14,403 nt of DNA, from the NCBI GenBank assembly GCA_937875885.1, contig CALEIO010000166.1, positions 1-14,403 of the forward strand. Reading direction: 5' to 3'. Made by a program: the position numbers and the translations under genes. The DNA comes from an uncultured Clostridia bacterium (GTDB taxonomy: Bacteria > Bacillota > Clostridia > Oscillospirales > Acutalibacteraceae). Within the stretch, counting starts at the first letter, position 1. The number at the start of each line of letters is the position of its first letter. Below, one piece after another: positions 7,158 through 14,403 of this stretch. Under the pieces are notes generated by a model. That model had not been told where the DNA came from and did not search any database. It was given only the letters and a program-made list of their open reading frames with translations.

Positions 7158-8885
7158 TCAGCGGGTTATAACCTGACCGATTCTGCCCTGTACTGTCATA
7201 CCTGCGATGAATTTCTGAATATCTGTTGCATCCTTGATGTTGAGTGTGCCGTCTTCGTTGGAGTCGGAAGAAAGTACAGCTTCATCTGTGAGATTTATAA
7301 GGGATGCGATTGCTTTCTGAATTGTGGTTGCGTCCTTTACATTAACTGTGCCGGAAAGGTCGGCATCACCTACAAGCCAGGTTATTTCATCGGGTGTGGT
7401 GTCGGTGGAATTTTCGGGGTTGTTTGTGATTGCCTTAATTACAAATGTACCGCCGATTAAATCATCAAAAGTACTTGCATAATAGGTCATTACATCACGT
7501 ACAGCTCCGTCTTTCATATAATAGCTCATTCCGTAGTCGGAGTCGGGAATGAAGATGTAGCGTTTGCTTGAGAAGAGCCATTCGCTGACGCCGATGGAGT
7601 TTTTTGCACCATTTTCAAGGTAAGATGCTTTGTTATCAATGGTGATTCCGATTGCGCCTTTACCCTGGGGCAAAAGGGTATCTTCAATATCTGTGCAGAT
7701 GTAGCCTGCATAGTCTACAGTGCCCTTTGCAAGTTCTGTCCACAGATTTTTGTCTTTAATGGGAGAGTTATCATTAACGGGAATGTAGTACACTGTGTAG
7801 GCAGAGCCGTAGGATGTGCTCTCAAAGACAACCTTATCCAGAGTACGGTTGCCCTCGGCAAAATCGAAAACATTCATATATGTTACGATGCCGTCGGGTT
7901 TGCTCTCTGTGGAGAAATAGTCAAACTCGTAGGTTGCACCGTAGATTTCATTCTGATAGATTCGGGTGTCCTCTGTAAGCTTTTCGTAGTCAGAGAAAGC
8001 ATAGCAGGGACCGAAGATTTCGTCAAACATCCACACATCTTCGTAAGAAACCCAGAAATATCCTCCCAGAGTGTTGTATTCGCCCCAGCTGTTTTTGATG
8101 AGCCAGGCACCATCTTCTTTGGGAGTGCCGGAAATGCTGTTTGCAAAGTTTTCTTTGGGATAGCCGTCATCCCAGCCCACAACAGAAACACAATGTCCCG
8201 AAAGCTGTGAAATGGTCAGAGTGGCGTCTGCACAGTAGAAAGCCATTCTGTTTGAAAGGTAGCTTGTGTCGGCATTGAAGTTGCCAACTACAGAGCCATA
8301 GGTATAAATAAGCTCCTTGATTGCAGAGGACTCTGAATTGTTGTTGAAGAGTATTGCTTCGGTCAGAGCGTATTCGGGAGTTTTGTCGAAAATTTCATCG
8401 TAGAAATACTTTGTGGACTCAACGGGGAAATCCTTTTCATAAACAGGTCCCGAGCCACTTGTAAGGTATCCGGGGGTGATGTAGGTGTATCCGCTGGATT
8501 CCTCGCTTCTCTGCCATCCTGTGCCGGTTGATGATTTTATACCCCAAAGGTTTGCGTGCTGTGTAGAAAAGTCAGAGATATCCTCACCCTTTGACAGCAG
8601 CAGAGTTTCGAAAGTGGAAAGGGGACCGAATGCCCAGCAGGTGTTATTCTGCTGAATTTTTACGGGAAGAACAAGTCCTTCCTCTGCAGCGTTGTAGCTT
8701 TGGGGTAGGGTGATTCCCTCCACAGTAAGCTGGGGGGCAGGCTTCTGGTTGCCCAGGGGGGCAATGCCTGTGTGTGCACCTATGGGTGCTGTTGTGATGT
8801 CTGCCGCAGATGTGTTGTAAACGGCAAAGCCTGATATGAGTAAAACCGCCATAATCACAGCGGTGAGCTTTTTTGTAAGGCTCAT
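7158..8885 (-). CDS. Secreted papain-family (C1A) cysteine protease with lectin-like domain and dockerin
   Basis: This is an exported cysteine endopeptidase of 575 residues. The start is the ATG at 8885 (MSLTKKL), because AGGAGA (8891-8896) sits five bases upstream; an in-frame ATG at 8903 has no such site. A signal peptide spans about 1-28. A short pro-like segment leads to the C1A domain. Cys83 lies in NNTCWAFGPLSTFE with Gln79 or the preceding Gln as oxyanion residue, His231 in SGHCVSVVGWDD, and Asn265 in WLIKNSWGEY: a complete triad. Residues about 308-490 resemble the lectin-like domain that follows C1A domains in Firmicutes surface proteases (RIYQNEIYGATYE to GTFVIKAIT). The C terminus is a type I dockerin (about 504-563) with loops DADLSGTVNVKD and DSNEDGTLNIKD. 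It is a close paralogue of the protease at 9972-12314 up to residue about 490. The dockerin predicts recruitment to a cohesin scaffold; substrates are unknown. Confidence 0.92.
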   Translation of the reverse strand: MSLTKKLTAVIMAVLLISGFAVYNTSAADITTAPIGAHTGIAPLGNQKPAPQLTVEGITLPQSYNAAEEGLVLPVKIQQNNTCWAFGPLSTFETLLLSKGEDISDFSTQHANLWGIKSSTGTGWQRSEESSGYTYITPGYLTSGSGPVYEKDFPVESTKYFYDEIFDKTPEYALTEAILFNNNSESSAIKELIYTYGSVVGNFNADTSYLSNRMAFYCADATLTISQLSGHCVSVVGWDDGYPKENFANSISGTPKEDGAWLIKNSWGEYNTLGGYFWVSYEDVWMFDEIFGPCYAFSDYEKLTEDTRIYQNEIYGATYEFDYFSTESKPDGIVTYMNVFDFAEGNRTLDKVVFESTSYGSAYTVYYIPVNDNSPIKDKNLWTELAKGTVDYAGYICTDIEDTLLPQGKGAIGITIDNKASYLENGAKNSIGVSEWLFSSKRYIFIPDSDYGMSYYMKDGAVRDVMTYYASTFDDLIGGTFVIKAITNNPENSTDTTPDEITWLVGDADLSGTVNVKDATTIQKAIASLINLTDEAVLSSDSNEDGTLNIKDATDIQKFIAGMTVQGRIGQVITR

Positions 8886-8918
8886 GGCAATCTCCTGATT
8901 CATTAATAATATATAATG

Positions 8919-8947
8919 ATTATATATCTTAATAAGTGCGGTGTAAA
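8919..8947 (-). promoter_or_regulatory. Sigma-A promoter for the dockerin protease
   Basis: On the minus strand TTTACA (8942-8947) and TATAAT (8919-8924) are 17 bases apart, near consensus. The start codon at 8885 is 33 bases below the -10, with a good ribosome binding site between them. Confidence 0.8.
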
Positions 8948-8976
8948 GTATATTGTTGAGTGTTATGTGAATAATA
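8947..8976 (+). promoter_or_regulatory. Candidate sigma F/G (forespore) promoter for gpr
   Basis: GTATA (8948-8952) matches the GYWTA -35 box of sigma F. GTGAATAATA (8967-8976) matches nine of ten positions of the -10 pattern GGNRANANTR, with a 14-base gap. Read as sigma G, the -10 AATAATA (8970-8976) is one base from CATAATA, with a 17-base gap. gpr is known to be transcribed by sigma F and sigma G in Bacillus. Transcription would start near 8983, which fits translation from 9005 and not from 8987. No sigma-A box is evident on this strand. Confidence 0.55.
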
Positions 8977-9004
8977 CAAAGAGAAAATGCAAAGGGATGA
9001 AAAA

Positions 9005-9889
9005 ATGGAACTGAGGACAGACCTGGCGGTTGAAGCCCACGAGCTTGCAGACGAAGAACTTCGGGATGTGGAGTACAGCAAAGAGGAAGAATCGGGGCTT
9101 GTGATAGAAAGGCTTCACATCAAGACCAAGCGGGCAGGACAGCTTATGGGTAAGGAGGCTGGCAGATATGTTACAGTATCCTTGCCGCCCCTTACGGACA
9201 ATGTAAAGGATACAGACGAGCGGTTGAGCATTATTGCAAGGGAAATCCGCAGACTGCTCCCCGTAAATGGTCTTGTGCTTGTGGCAGGGCTGGGTAACTC
9301 GGAGATTACTCCCGATGCCCTGGGTCCCTTGTGCACAGCAGGGGTACTTGCCACAAGGCACATCACAGGTGAGGTTGCACGCAGTACGGGTCTTGACAGG
9401 CTCAGGTGTGTGGCTGTGGTTTCTACGGGTGTAACGGGACAGACAGGCATAGAGACGGGAGAACTTATACTCAGCATTGTGAAGCGGATAAAACCCACAG
9501 CGGTGATTGTGATAGACGCTCTTGCATCCCGCAGACTTGAACGACTTGGCTGTACCTTGCAGATTTCTGATGCAGGAATTTCTCCCGGTGCAGGGGTGGG
9601 AAATCACAGAACAAAACTTTCTGAAGAAACTCTGGGAGTACCTGTTATTTCCCTGGGTGTGCCTACTGTGGTGGATGCCGTAACCCTCATAAGTGACCTG
9701 GTTTGCCCCGAAGATGACAAAGAGCAACGGGCACTGCGTGAGAAGGTATCTCCAAAAGGCAGAGCAATGGTGGTTACACCTACCGAGGTGGATTTGCTTG
9801 TGCACAGAGCGGCAAAGCTGTTGTCACTTTCCATAAACCTTGCCTTGCACAGCTCGGTCAGCAGAGAAGACTTGTTTGCCTTGCTGTGA
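9005..9889 (+). CDS. gpr: Germination protease GPR (spore SASP endopeptidase)
   Basis: GPR (family A25) degrades the small acid-soluble proteins coating spore DNA when the spore germinates; it is made in the forespore as a zymogen. From 9005 the product has 294 residues, slightly short for the family. The RTDLAVEAHE block near residues 4-13 is the conserved region around the autocleavage point. The two aspartates linked to activity are Asp104 in ITPDALGP and Asp171 in VIVIDALASR. GLGNSEITPD, VSTGVTGQTGIETGE and SDAGISPGAGVGN are further family blocks. I chose the ATG at 9005 because AAAGGGA (8991-8997) lies seven bases before it. An ATG at 8987 would add six residues but has a poor site and nearly coincides with the predicted transcript start. 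The gene shows that the host lineage can form spores. It is flanked by two cysteine protease genes on the other strand. Confidence 0.95.
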   Translation: MELRTDLAVEAHELADEELRDVEYSKEEESGLVIERLHIKTKRAGQLMGKEAGRYVTVSLPPLTDNVKDTDERLSIIAREIRRLLPVNGLVLVAGLGNSEITPDALGPLCTAGVLATRHITGEVARSTGLDRLRCVAVVSTGVTGQTGIETGELILSIVKRIKPTAVIVIDALASRRLERLGCTLQISDAGISPGAGVGNHRTKLSEETLGVPVISLGVPTVVDAVTLISDLVCPEDDKEQRALREKVSPKGRAMVVTPTEVDLLVHRAAKLLSLSINLALHSSVSREDLFALL

Positions 9890-9898
9890 ATATACAGA

Positions 9899-9934
9899 AA
9901 AAGCAGGAACCCACATCAGGAGTTCCTGCTTTTG
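9899..9934. terminator. Bidirectional terminator between gpr and the large protease
   Basis: AAAAGCAGGAAC (9899-9910) pairs with GTTCCTGCTTTT (9922-9933) around an 11-base loop. TTTTG follows on the plus strand and TTTTTCTG on the minus strand, so it can serve both gpr (stop at 9889) and the convergent protease (stop at 9972-9974). Confidence 0.88.
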
Positions 9935-9971
9935 TTGTAAACAGATTGTTTTTTTGAGTGCTTTTACCTTA

Positions 9972-12314
9972 TCAGATAAAAAGGTTCAGATAACTCTGTG
10001 CGCTTTCAGCGTAGCTGCTGAGGGCATACATTACATTTACAAGTGCATCTTTGCCCTGGTTGTAAGCTTCGTTGCCGTAGCTTGTAACAGAGTAGGAAAG
10101 GCTTACATCGCCAACCTGAACAAGATAATCTTTCTGCAGATTCTGTGCAGGGATGTCTTTGATGCTTAAGGTGTAGAAGTCACCATTTTTTGTGAGTGTT
10201 GCATCTGTGCCGTCAACAGTTACAGAAAGGGAGTCTGCATCAGTTGTATCCTTGAGGATGAAGTAGTGGTTGATTGCAGTTTCAGACTTAAGAGAAAGTG
10301 ATGAGCCGTAGTAGATTATGTCACCGTTACCCTGGGTGAGGGTGTAGTCCTGATTGCTGAAATCCTTTACCGCAAGTGCTCTGTCTTCATCGGTCATATA
10401 ATCTGTGTTGTTTGCCAGGTTTTCTGTGTTGTAGTCGAAGTAGCTCTGTGCAGCGGCGCCATAGTTGAGCATAGCTTTTACAAGGGCTGCTTCCTTTGCA
10501 TAGGCTTCTTTGTTTGCAAGCATATCCTCTGCATATTCCTTGATGGATTTTGTGAATACATCACTTGATTGAGTGGAGGTTACAACCTGACAGTTTACCT
10601 GTGTAGTCATTTCCTTTGCAGGAATGGGGCAGGTGAATTTGTAGCCATTTTCTTCGGGAATTCCTTCTGAAACGGGAATCTCAACTGTTGTGTCTGCATA
10701 GGTGAATACAACCTTTGCATTCTCATCAGAGAGGGTTTCTTCAGAAAGATTTATAAAGAAATTCATTCCGATATTGCCTGCAAGTGTAAGGCTGTAGCCG
10801 TTGAGCTTTGCGATTGACTCGGGATTCTTTGTTATTGCTTTGATAACAAAGGTGCCGCCGATGGTGTCGTCCCAGGTTTTATCGTAGAAGGTCATTATGT
10901 CTTCCACAACACCATTTTTCATATAATAGCTCATACCGTAGTCTGACTGGGGTGTGAAGATTCTTCTGCCACCTGAATTGAGCCATTCGCTCACACCGAT
11001 TGAGTTGTATATATATGTATAGCCATCCTTGTCTTTGTTTTCAAGGTAGGTGCGGGTGTTGTCGATTGTAATGCCGATTGCACCTATACCTGCAGGGAGC
11101 TCTGTGTCCTCTGCTTCTGCACAGATATAGCCTGTGTAGTCAATAGTACCCTGTGCAAGTTTTGTCCAGAGGGAGGTGTCGTTTGAGGGAATATCACCAT
11201 TCATAGGAATGTAGTAAACTGTGTAGTCTGCACCCAGGGATGTACTTTCAAACACAACCTTGTCCAGAGTGCGGTTGCCTTCCTCGAAGTTATATACATT
11301 CATATATGTAATGGCATTGTAGGGGTTTTTCTTGGATGTAAAGTATGTGCATTCGTAGGTTGCACCATCGATTTCGTTCTGATAGATTCTGTGCTCTTCG
11401 GTGATTTTCTCTACACTTGTGAATACATAAGAAGGTCCGAAAATATCATCAAACATCCACACATCTTCGTAAGAAATCCAGTAGTAGCCACCAAGAGCGT
11501 TTGCATATTCGCCCCAGCTGTTTTTTATGAGCCACGCGCCGTCTTCTGCAGGTGTGCCGGAGATACTGTCAGAAAAGTTTTCCTTTGCATAGTTATCGTC
11601 CCAGCCTACTACTGACACACAATGTCCAAGAAGCTGATTTGTGGCAAGGGAACTGTTGCTGCAGTAAAAAGATGTGCCCTGTGAAAGGTAGTTTGTATCT
11701 GCATTGTAGTTGCCCATTACAGAACCGTAGGTGTAGATGAGCTCCTTGATAGCAGCATCATCGGAGTCGTTGTTGAAGTAAATTGCTTCTGTAACACCGT
11801 AGCCGGGAGTTGCAGTAAGATTTTCATATTCATTTCTTGTGGCGTTCAGAGAAAGGTCGGATTCATACACAGGACCTGACCAGCTTGTAAGGTAGCCCAG
11901 GGGGATGTAGGAGTAACCGCCTGAAAATTCATTTCTCTGCCAACCTGTGCCGTCTGCACGTGTTGTACCCCAGAAGTTAGCGTGCTGGGGAGAGAAAGTG
12001 GAAATTTCCTCGCCCATTGAGAGGAGCAGAGTCTCCATTGTGGAAAGTGCACCAAATGCCCAGCAGTTGTTTGTGTTCTGTTCTCTTACGGGGAGTACAA
12101 TGCCTTTTTGTGCGGAATTGTAGCTTGATGGTAGGTCTGTGCCTGAAGCTTCAAGTGCTGTGCTCTGGGGAATATCCGTTCCCAGAGCCTCAAGACCCGT
12201 ATATGCAGTAAGAGGTACAATGTCAATCTCTGCTGCAGAGAATCCTGCTGCGGACACACCTGCAAGGATAATGAGCACAAGCAGAAGTGCTGTCAATTTT
12301 TTTATGGTTTTCAT
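9972..12314 (-). CDS. Secreted papain-family (C1A) cysteine protease with lectin-like domain and a large undefined C-terminal module
   Basis: This 780-residue exported protease is a paralogue of the dockerin protease. AAAGGAG (12324-12330) lies nine bases before the ATG. A signal peptide covers about 1-28. The pro-like segment contains a 13-residue tandem duplication (LEALGTDIP at 41-49, LEASGTDLP at 54-62). The C1A triad is complete: Cys84 in NNCWAFGALSTMET, His231 in LGHCVSVVGWDD, Asn265 in WLIKNSWGEY. A lectin-like region runs from about 309 to 497 (RIYQNEIDGATYE to GTFVIKAITKNPE). The dockerin is replaced at this point by a module of about 280 residues. It begins LNGYSLTLAGNIGMNFF, continues with beta-rich stretches, and holds two related helical segments, ALVKAMLNYGAAAQSYF (611-627) and a second near 758-775 ending SAQSYL. 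I recall similar tails in other gut Clostridia surface proteins but know no function; adhesion or anchoring is a guess. No convincing promoter lies in the 50 bases after mutS2, so read-through from mutS2 is possible. Confidence 0.9.
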   Translation of the reverse strand: MKTIKKLTALLLVLIILAGVSAAGFSAAEIDIVPLTAYTGLEALGTDIPQSTALEASGTDLPSSYNSAQKGIVLPVREQNTNNCWAFGALSTMETLLLSMGEEISTFSPQHANFWGTTRADGTGWQRNEFSGGYSYIPLGYLTSWSGPVYESDLSLNATRNEYENLTATPGYGVTEAIYFNNDSDDAAIKELIYTYGSVMGNYNADTNYLSQGTSFYCSNSSLATNQLLGHCVSVVGWDDNYAKENFSDSISGTPAEDGAWLIKNSWGEYANALGGYYWISYEDVWMFDDIFGPSYVFTSVEKITEEHRIYQNEIDGATYECTYFTSKKNPYNAITYMNVYNFEEGNRTLDKVVFESTSLGADYTVYYIPMNGDIPSNDTSLWTKLAQGTIDYTGYICAEAEDTELPAGIGAIGITIDNTRTYLENKDKDGYTYIYNSIGVSEWLNSGGRRIFTPQSDYGMSYYMKNGVVEDIMTFYDKTWDDTIGGTFVIKAITKNPESIAKLNGYSLTLAGNIGMNFFINLSEETLSDENAKVVFTYADTTVEIPVSEGIPEENGYKFTCPIPAKEMTTQVNCQVVTSTQSSDVFTKSIKEYAEDMLANKEAYAKEAALVKAMLNYGAAAQSYFDYNTENLANNTDYMTDEDRALAVKDFSNQDYTLTQGNGDIIYYGSSLSLKSETAINHYFILKDTTDADSLSVTVDGTDATLTKNGDFYTLSIKDIPAQNLQKDYLVQVGDVSLSYSVTSYGNEAYNQGKDALVNVMYALSSYAESAQSYLNLFI

Positions 12315-12364
12315 AGGAAAAAACTCCTTTGAATTTTTATTTGGAAAATTTGTGCTTTATAAGC

Positions 12365-14308
12365 TTATTTTAGCTCAACAATGGTAACGCCTGCTTCACC
12401 CTCGCCGAAAGTACCAAGGCGGAAACTCTTGACAGCCTTGTGATGTCTGAGAAAATTCTGAATTTCTTTTCTCAACACACCTGTGCCCTTGCCGTGGATG
12501 ATGGTAAGGTTTTTAACGTTGGTGAGGATTGCTGTATCCACAACCTTGTCAACCTCCATCACGGCTTCATCTGCGGTGTATCCGCGGACGTCAACCTCGG
12601 TTACGGGACGGGTGTCAATTCGGCTTATGCGCTGACCGCGGGGAATGGGTTTGCCAGCAACGGAAACCTTGGATTCCTCCACAAGTCGGAGATTCTTGAT
12701 GGGTGTACGAGTTTTGATGATACCTGCCTGAACAAGTACAGAAGAAGCATTCTGCGCAGGAGTTTCCAGTACGGTGGCTTTTTTGTCGATATCCACAACC
12801 AGCACTGTGTCGCCTGCTTTAAGGGGACGGGGCAGGGTGTAGTTGTCCTGCTTCTGTGCTTCCTTGATGGGGTCGGCATCGTCTTCCATCTTGCGGATGC
12901 TCTGGCGGAGTTTTGATTTGTCTTCTGCAGAAAGGTTGCCACCTTTCTTTGCTTTTTCAAGCTCTTCGATAATAGCATCTGCCTGGGCCTTTGTACGTGC
13001 AAGGAGCAAGGATGCTTCGTGCTTTGCTTTCTCAAGCTCACGCTCGGCTTTTGTGCGGACTTTGGAAAGCTCGTCTTCTGCTTTTTTGGAGTCCTCCTGT
13101 GCTTTTCTTGCAAGGGACTGTGCCTTTTTAAGCTCTTCTTCAAGCTCCTGACGACGTTTGTCAAGGTTCTTTACAACATCTTCAAACTGTCTGCTCTCTG
13201 CAGAAACAAGCATAGATGCACGTTCAACAATGTCGTCTTCAATTCCCAGTCTTGAAGAAATTGCAAAAGCGTTGCTTCGTCCGGGAACACCGATGAGGAG
13301 CTTGTATGTGGGGCGCAGGGTTGCAACGTCAAATTCGCAGCAGCCGTTTTCTACTCCCTGGGTTTTCAGAGCAAATTCTTTAAGCTCTGCATAGTGGGTG
13401 GTGGAGGCTATTTTTGCTCCCTTTTTGCGGAGCTTTTCAAGGATTGCCACCGCAAGTGCCGCACCCTCAACAGGGTCTGTGCCTGCACCCAATTCGTCTA
13501 TAAGCACCAAAGAGGAGCGGTTTGCTTCTTTGAGAATAGATACAATGTTTGTCATATGAGCAGAGAAAGTGGAGAGGGATTGCTCAATGCTCTGCTCGTC
13601 GCCGATATCAACAAGTACCTTGCTGAAAATGGAGATTTCGCTGTTGTCAGCGGCGGGAATCATAAGTCCGCACATTGCCATCAGAGTCAGCAGACCGATG
13701 GTCTTGATAGAAACGGTCTTACCGCCTGTGTTGGGACCTGTGATAACCAGAGTGTCAAACTCCTTGCCGAGAGTGATGCTTGTGGGCACCGCCTTTTTGG
13801 GGTCAAGGAGGGGATGACGTGCATTTTTTAGGTCAATCTGACCTTTGTCGTTGATAATGGGCAGGGTTGCCTTCATCTTGTAAGCAAGACTTGCTTTGGC
13901 AAAGATAAGGCAAAGTTCTACCAGAGAATTATAACTTTCGGATGCAGTGTCTGCATGAGCACCTGCATCTACAGAAAGCTCGTAGAGGATTCGCTCAATC
14001 TCCGCGGCTTCCTTTGACTCAAGCACGCGGATATCGTTGTTTGCCTGGACAACACCCATAGGTTCGATGAATACTGTAGCGCCCGAGGAGGATGTGTCGT
14101 GCACAAGACCGGGGATGCTGCCCCTGCACTCTGCTTTTACGGGCACAACAAAACGTCCGCTTCTCTGGGTAATTATGGCATCCTGAAGATACTTCTGATA
14201 AGTTGAGGAGCGAACGATTTTCTCCAGAATTTCTCTTGCTTTGGAAGATGCAATTCGCATTTTTCTGCGGATATCGTACAGCTCGGGGGATGCATTGTCT
14301 GCAATTTC
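12365..14308 (-). CDS. mutS2: Endonuclease MutS2, N terminus replaced at a hybrid joint
   Basis: MutS2 is a MutS-family ATPase with a C-terminal Smr nuclease domain. It is known to limit homologous recombination and, in Bacillus, to act on collided ribosomes. The recognisable part starts at EEEIADNASPELYDIRRKMR (from about 14308) and lacks roughly the first 120-140 residues of a protein usually near 790. With the internal Met at 14260 as residue 1, Walker A TGPNTGGKT is 174-182 (13715-13741) and Walker B LVLIDELGAGTDP starts at 251. A long Lys/Glu-rich coiled coil spans about 355-465. A KOW-like barrel (PLKAGDTVLVVDIDKKATVLE) comes next, and the Smr domain covers about 553-631 with VDVRGYTADEA and IIHGKGTGVLRKE. 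The Met at 14260 is not the real start, since family sequence continues upstream of it. Upstream of 14308 the frame turns into EcfA. The stop at 12365 is 50 bases before the large protease gene on the same strand. Confidence 0.95.
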   Translation of the reverse strand, partial: EIADNASPELYDIRRKMRIASSKAREILEKIVRSSTYQKYLQDAIITQRSGRFVVPVKAECRGSIPGLVHDTSSSGATVFIEPMGVVQANNDIRVLESKEAAEIERILYELSVDAGAHADTASESYNSLVELCLIFAKASLAYKMKATLPIINDKGQIDLKNARHPLLDPKKAVPTSITLGKEFDTLVITGPNTGGKTVSIKTIGLLTLMAMCGLMIPAADNSEISIFSKVLVDIGDEQSIEQSLSTFSAHMTNIVSILKEANRSSLVLIDELGAGTDPVEGAALAVAILEKLRKKGAKIASTTHYAELKEFALKTQGVENGCCEFDVATLRPTYKLLIGVPGRSNAFAISSRLGIEDDIVERASMLVSAESRQFEDVVKNLDKRRQELEEELKKAQSLARKAQEDSKKAEDELSKVRTKAERELEKAKHEASLLLARTKAQADAIIEELEKAKKGGNLSAEDKSKLRQSIRKMEDDADPIKEAQKQDNYTLPRPLKAGDTVLVVDIDKKATVLETPAQNASSVLVQAGIIKTRTPIKNLRLVEESKVSVAGKPIPRGQRISRIDTRPVTEVDVRGYTADEAVMEVDKVVDTAILTNVKNLTIIHGKGTGVLRKEIQNFLRHHKAVKSFRLGTFGEGEAGVTIVELK

Positions 14309-14403
14309 CTCTTCGCTTAATCCCAGGTTCTTCGGACCAAACGCAACATCCTTCTCAACAGTTTCTTCAAAAAGCTGGTATTAAGGCTAATGGAATACTA
14401 ATC
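14306..14403 (-). pseudogene. ECF-transporter ATPase (EcfA) fragment joined in frame to mutS2, with two stops
   Basis: Read on the minus strand from the edge, the frame gives LVFH*P*YQLFEETVEKDVA followed by FGPKNLGLSEEEI. The part from YQLFEETV on is the Q-loop region highly typical of EcfA1/EcfA2, the ATPases that power energy-coupling-factor vitamin and metal uptake (family form: GLVFQYPEYQLFEETV, then FGPKNLGLSEEEI). Three base changes would restore QYPE at the H*P* positions (stops at 14381-14383 and 14387-14389), so these may be contig-edge errors. Only about 32 codons are present. At LSEEEI (about 14303-14320) the protein passes into MutS2, whose family also has SEEEIAD(D/N)ASPEL. I infer a joint at a shared sequence, not a real fusion. 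Confidence 0.7.

Noticed and set aside
8901..8903. ATG at 8903 as start of the dockerin protease
   Set aside because: It has no ribosome binding site, and the AGGAGA that would sit inside its coding frame is correctly spaced for the ATG at 8885, which gives a normal signal peptide.
12315..12364. Promoter for the large protease in the gap after mutS2
   Set aside because: A TATAAA is present, but no -35 box is found at 16-18 bases; candidates such as TTGAGC are only 11 bases away, so I do not call a promoter.

Overview
The window looks like a metagenome-derived contig from a gut or rumen Clostridia, most likely an Oscillospiraceae/Ruminococcaceae relative. The evidence is two type I dockerins with the VxDATxxQKxIA pattern, the spore germination protease GPR, strong AGGAG-type ribosome binding sites, A/T-rich intergenic promoters, and the mfd followed by foldase-lipoprotein order seen in this class. 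No rRNA, tRNA, CRISPR or insertion sequence was seen, and no gap between genes exceeds about 250 bases.

Left part (1-4240, + strand): a fragment of a calcineurin-like metallophosphoesterase (1-about 300) runs in frame into the C-terminal half of the transcription-repair coupling factor Mfd. A promoter, a SurA/PrsA-like lipoprotein, a Pro/Thr-rich single-pass membrane protein and an intrinsic terminator follow.

Middle (4320-7130, + strand): a promoter drives a secreted CHAP - SH3 - Pro/Thr linker - dockerin protein. asnS (asparaginyl-tRNA synthetase) lies 51 bases downstream, and the unit ends in a bidirectional terminator.

Right-middle (7158-12314): two papain-family (C1A) secreted cysteine proteases on the minus strand sit on either side of gpr on the plus strand. 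Their catalytic and lectin-like cores are close paralogues. One ends in a dockerin and the other in an unrelated module of about 280 residues, so this is a paralogue pair with exchanged tails. gpr has a candidate forespore (sigma F/G) promoter back to back with the housekeeping-type promoter of the dockerin protease. A second bidirectional terminator separates gpr from the larger protease.

Right end (12365-14403, - strand): the C-terminal three quarters of mutS2 joins in frame, through a shared LSEEEI motif, to a fragment of an ECF-transporter ATPase (EcfA). That fragment carries two stop codons close to the window edge.

Functionally the core pairs DNA-maintenance and housekeeping genes (mfd, asnS, mutS2) and a sporulation gene (gpr) with exported degradative enzymes. 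Two of those enzymes carry dockerins and so are probably meant for cohesin scaffolds encoded elsewhere. Both ends of the window are hybrid reading frames, which I regard as assembly or recombination joints rather than real fusion proteins.
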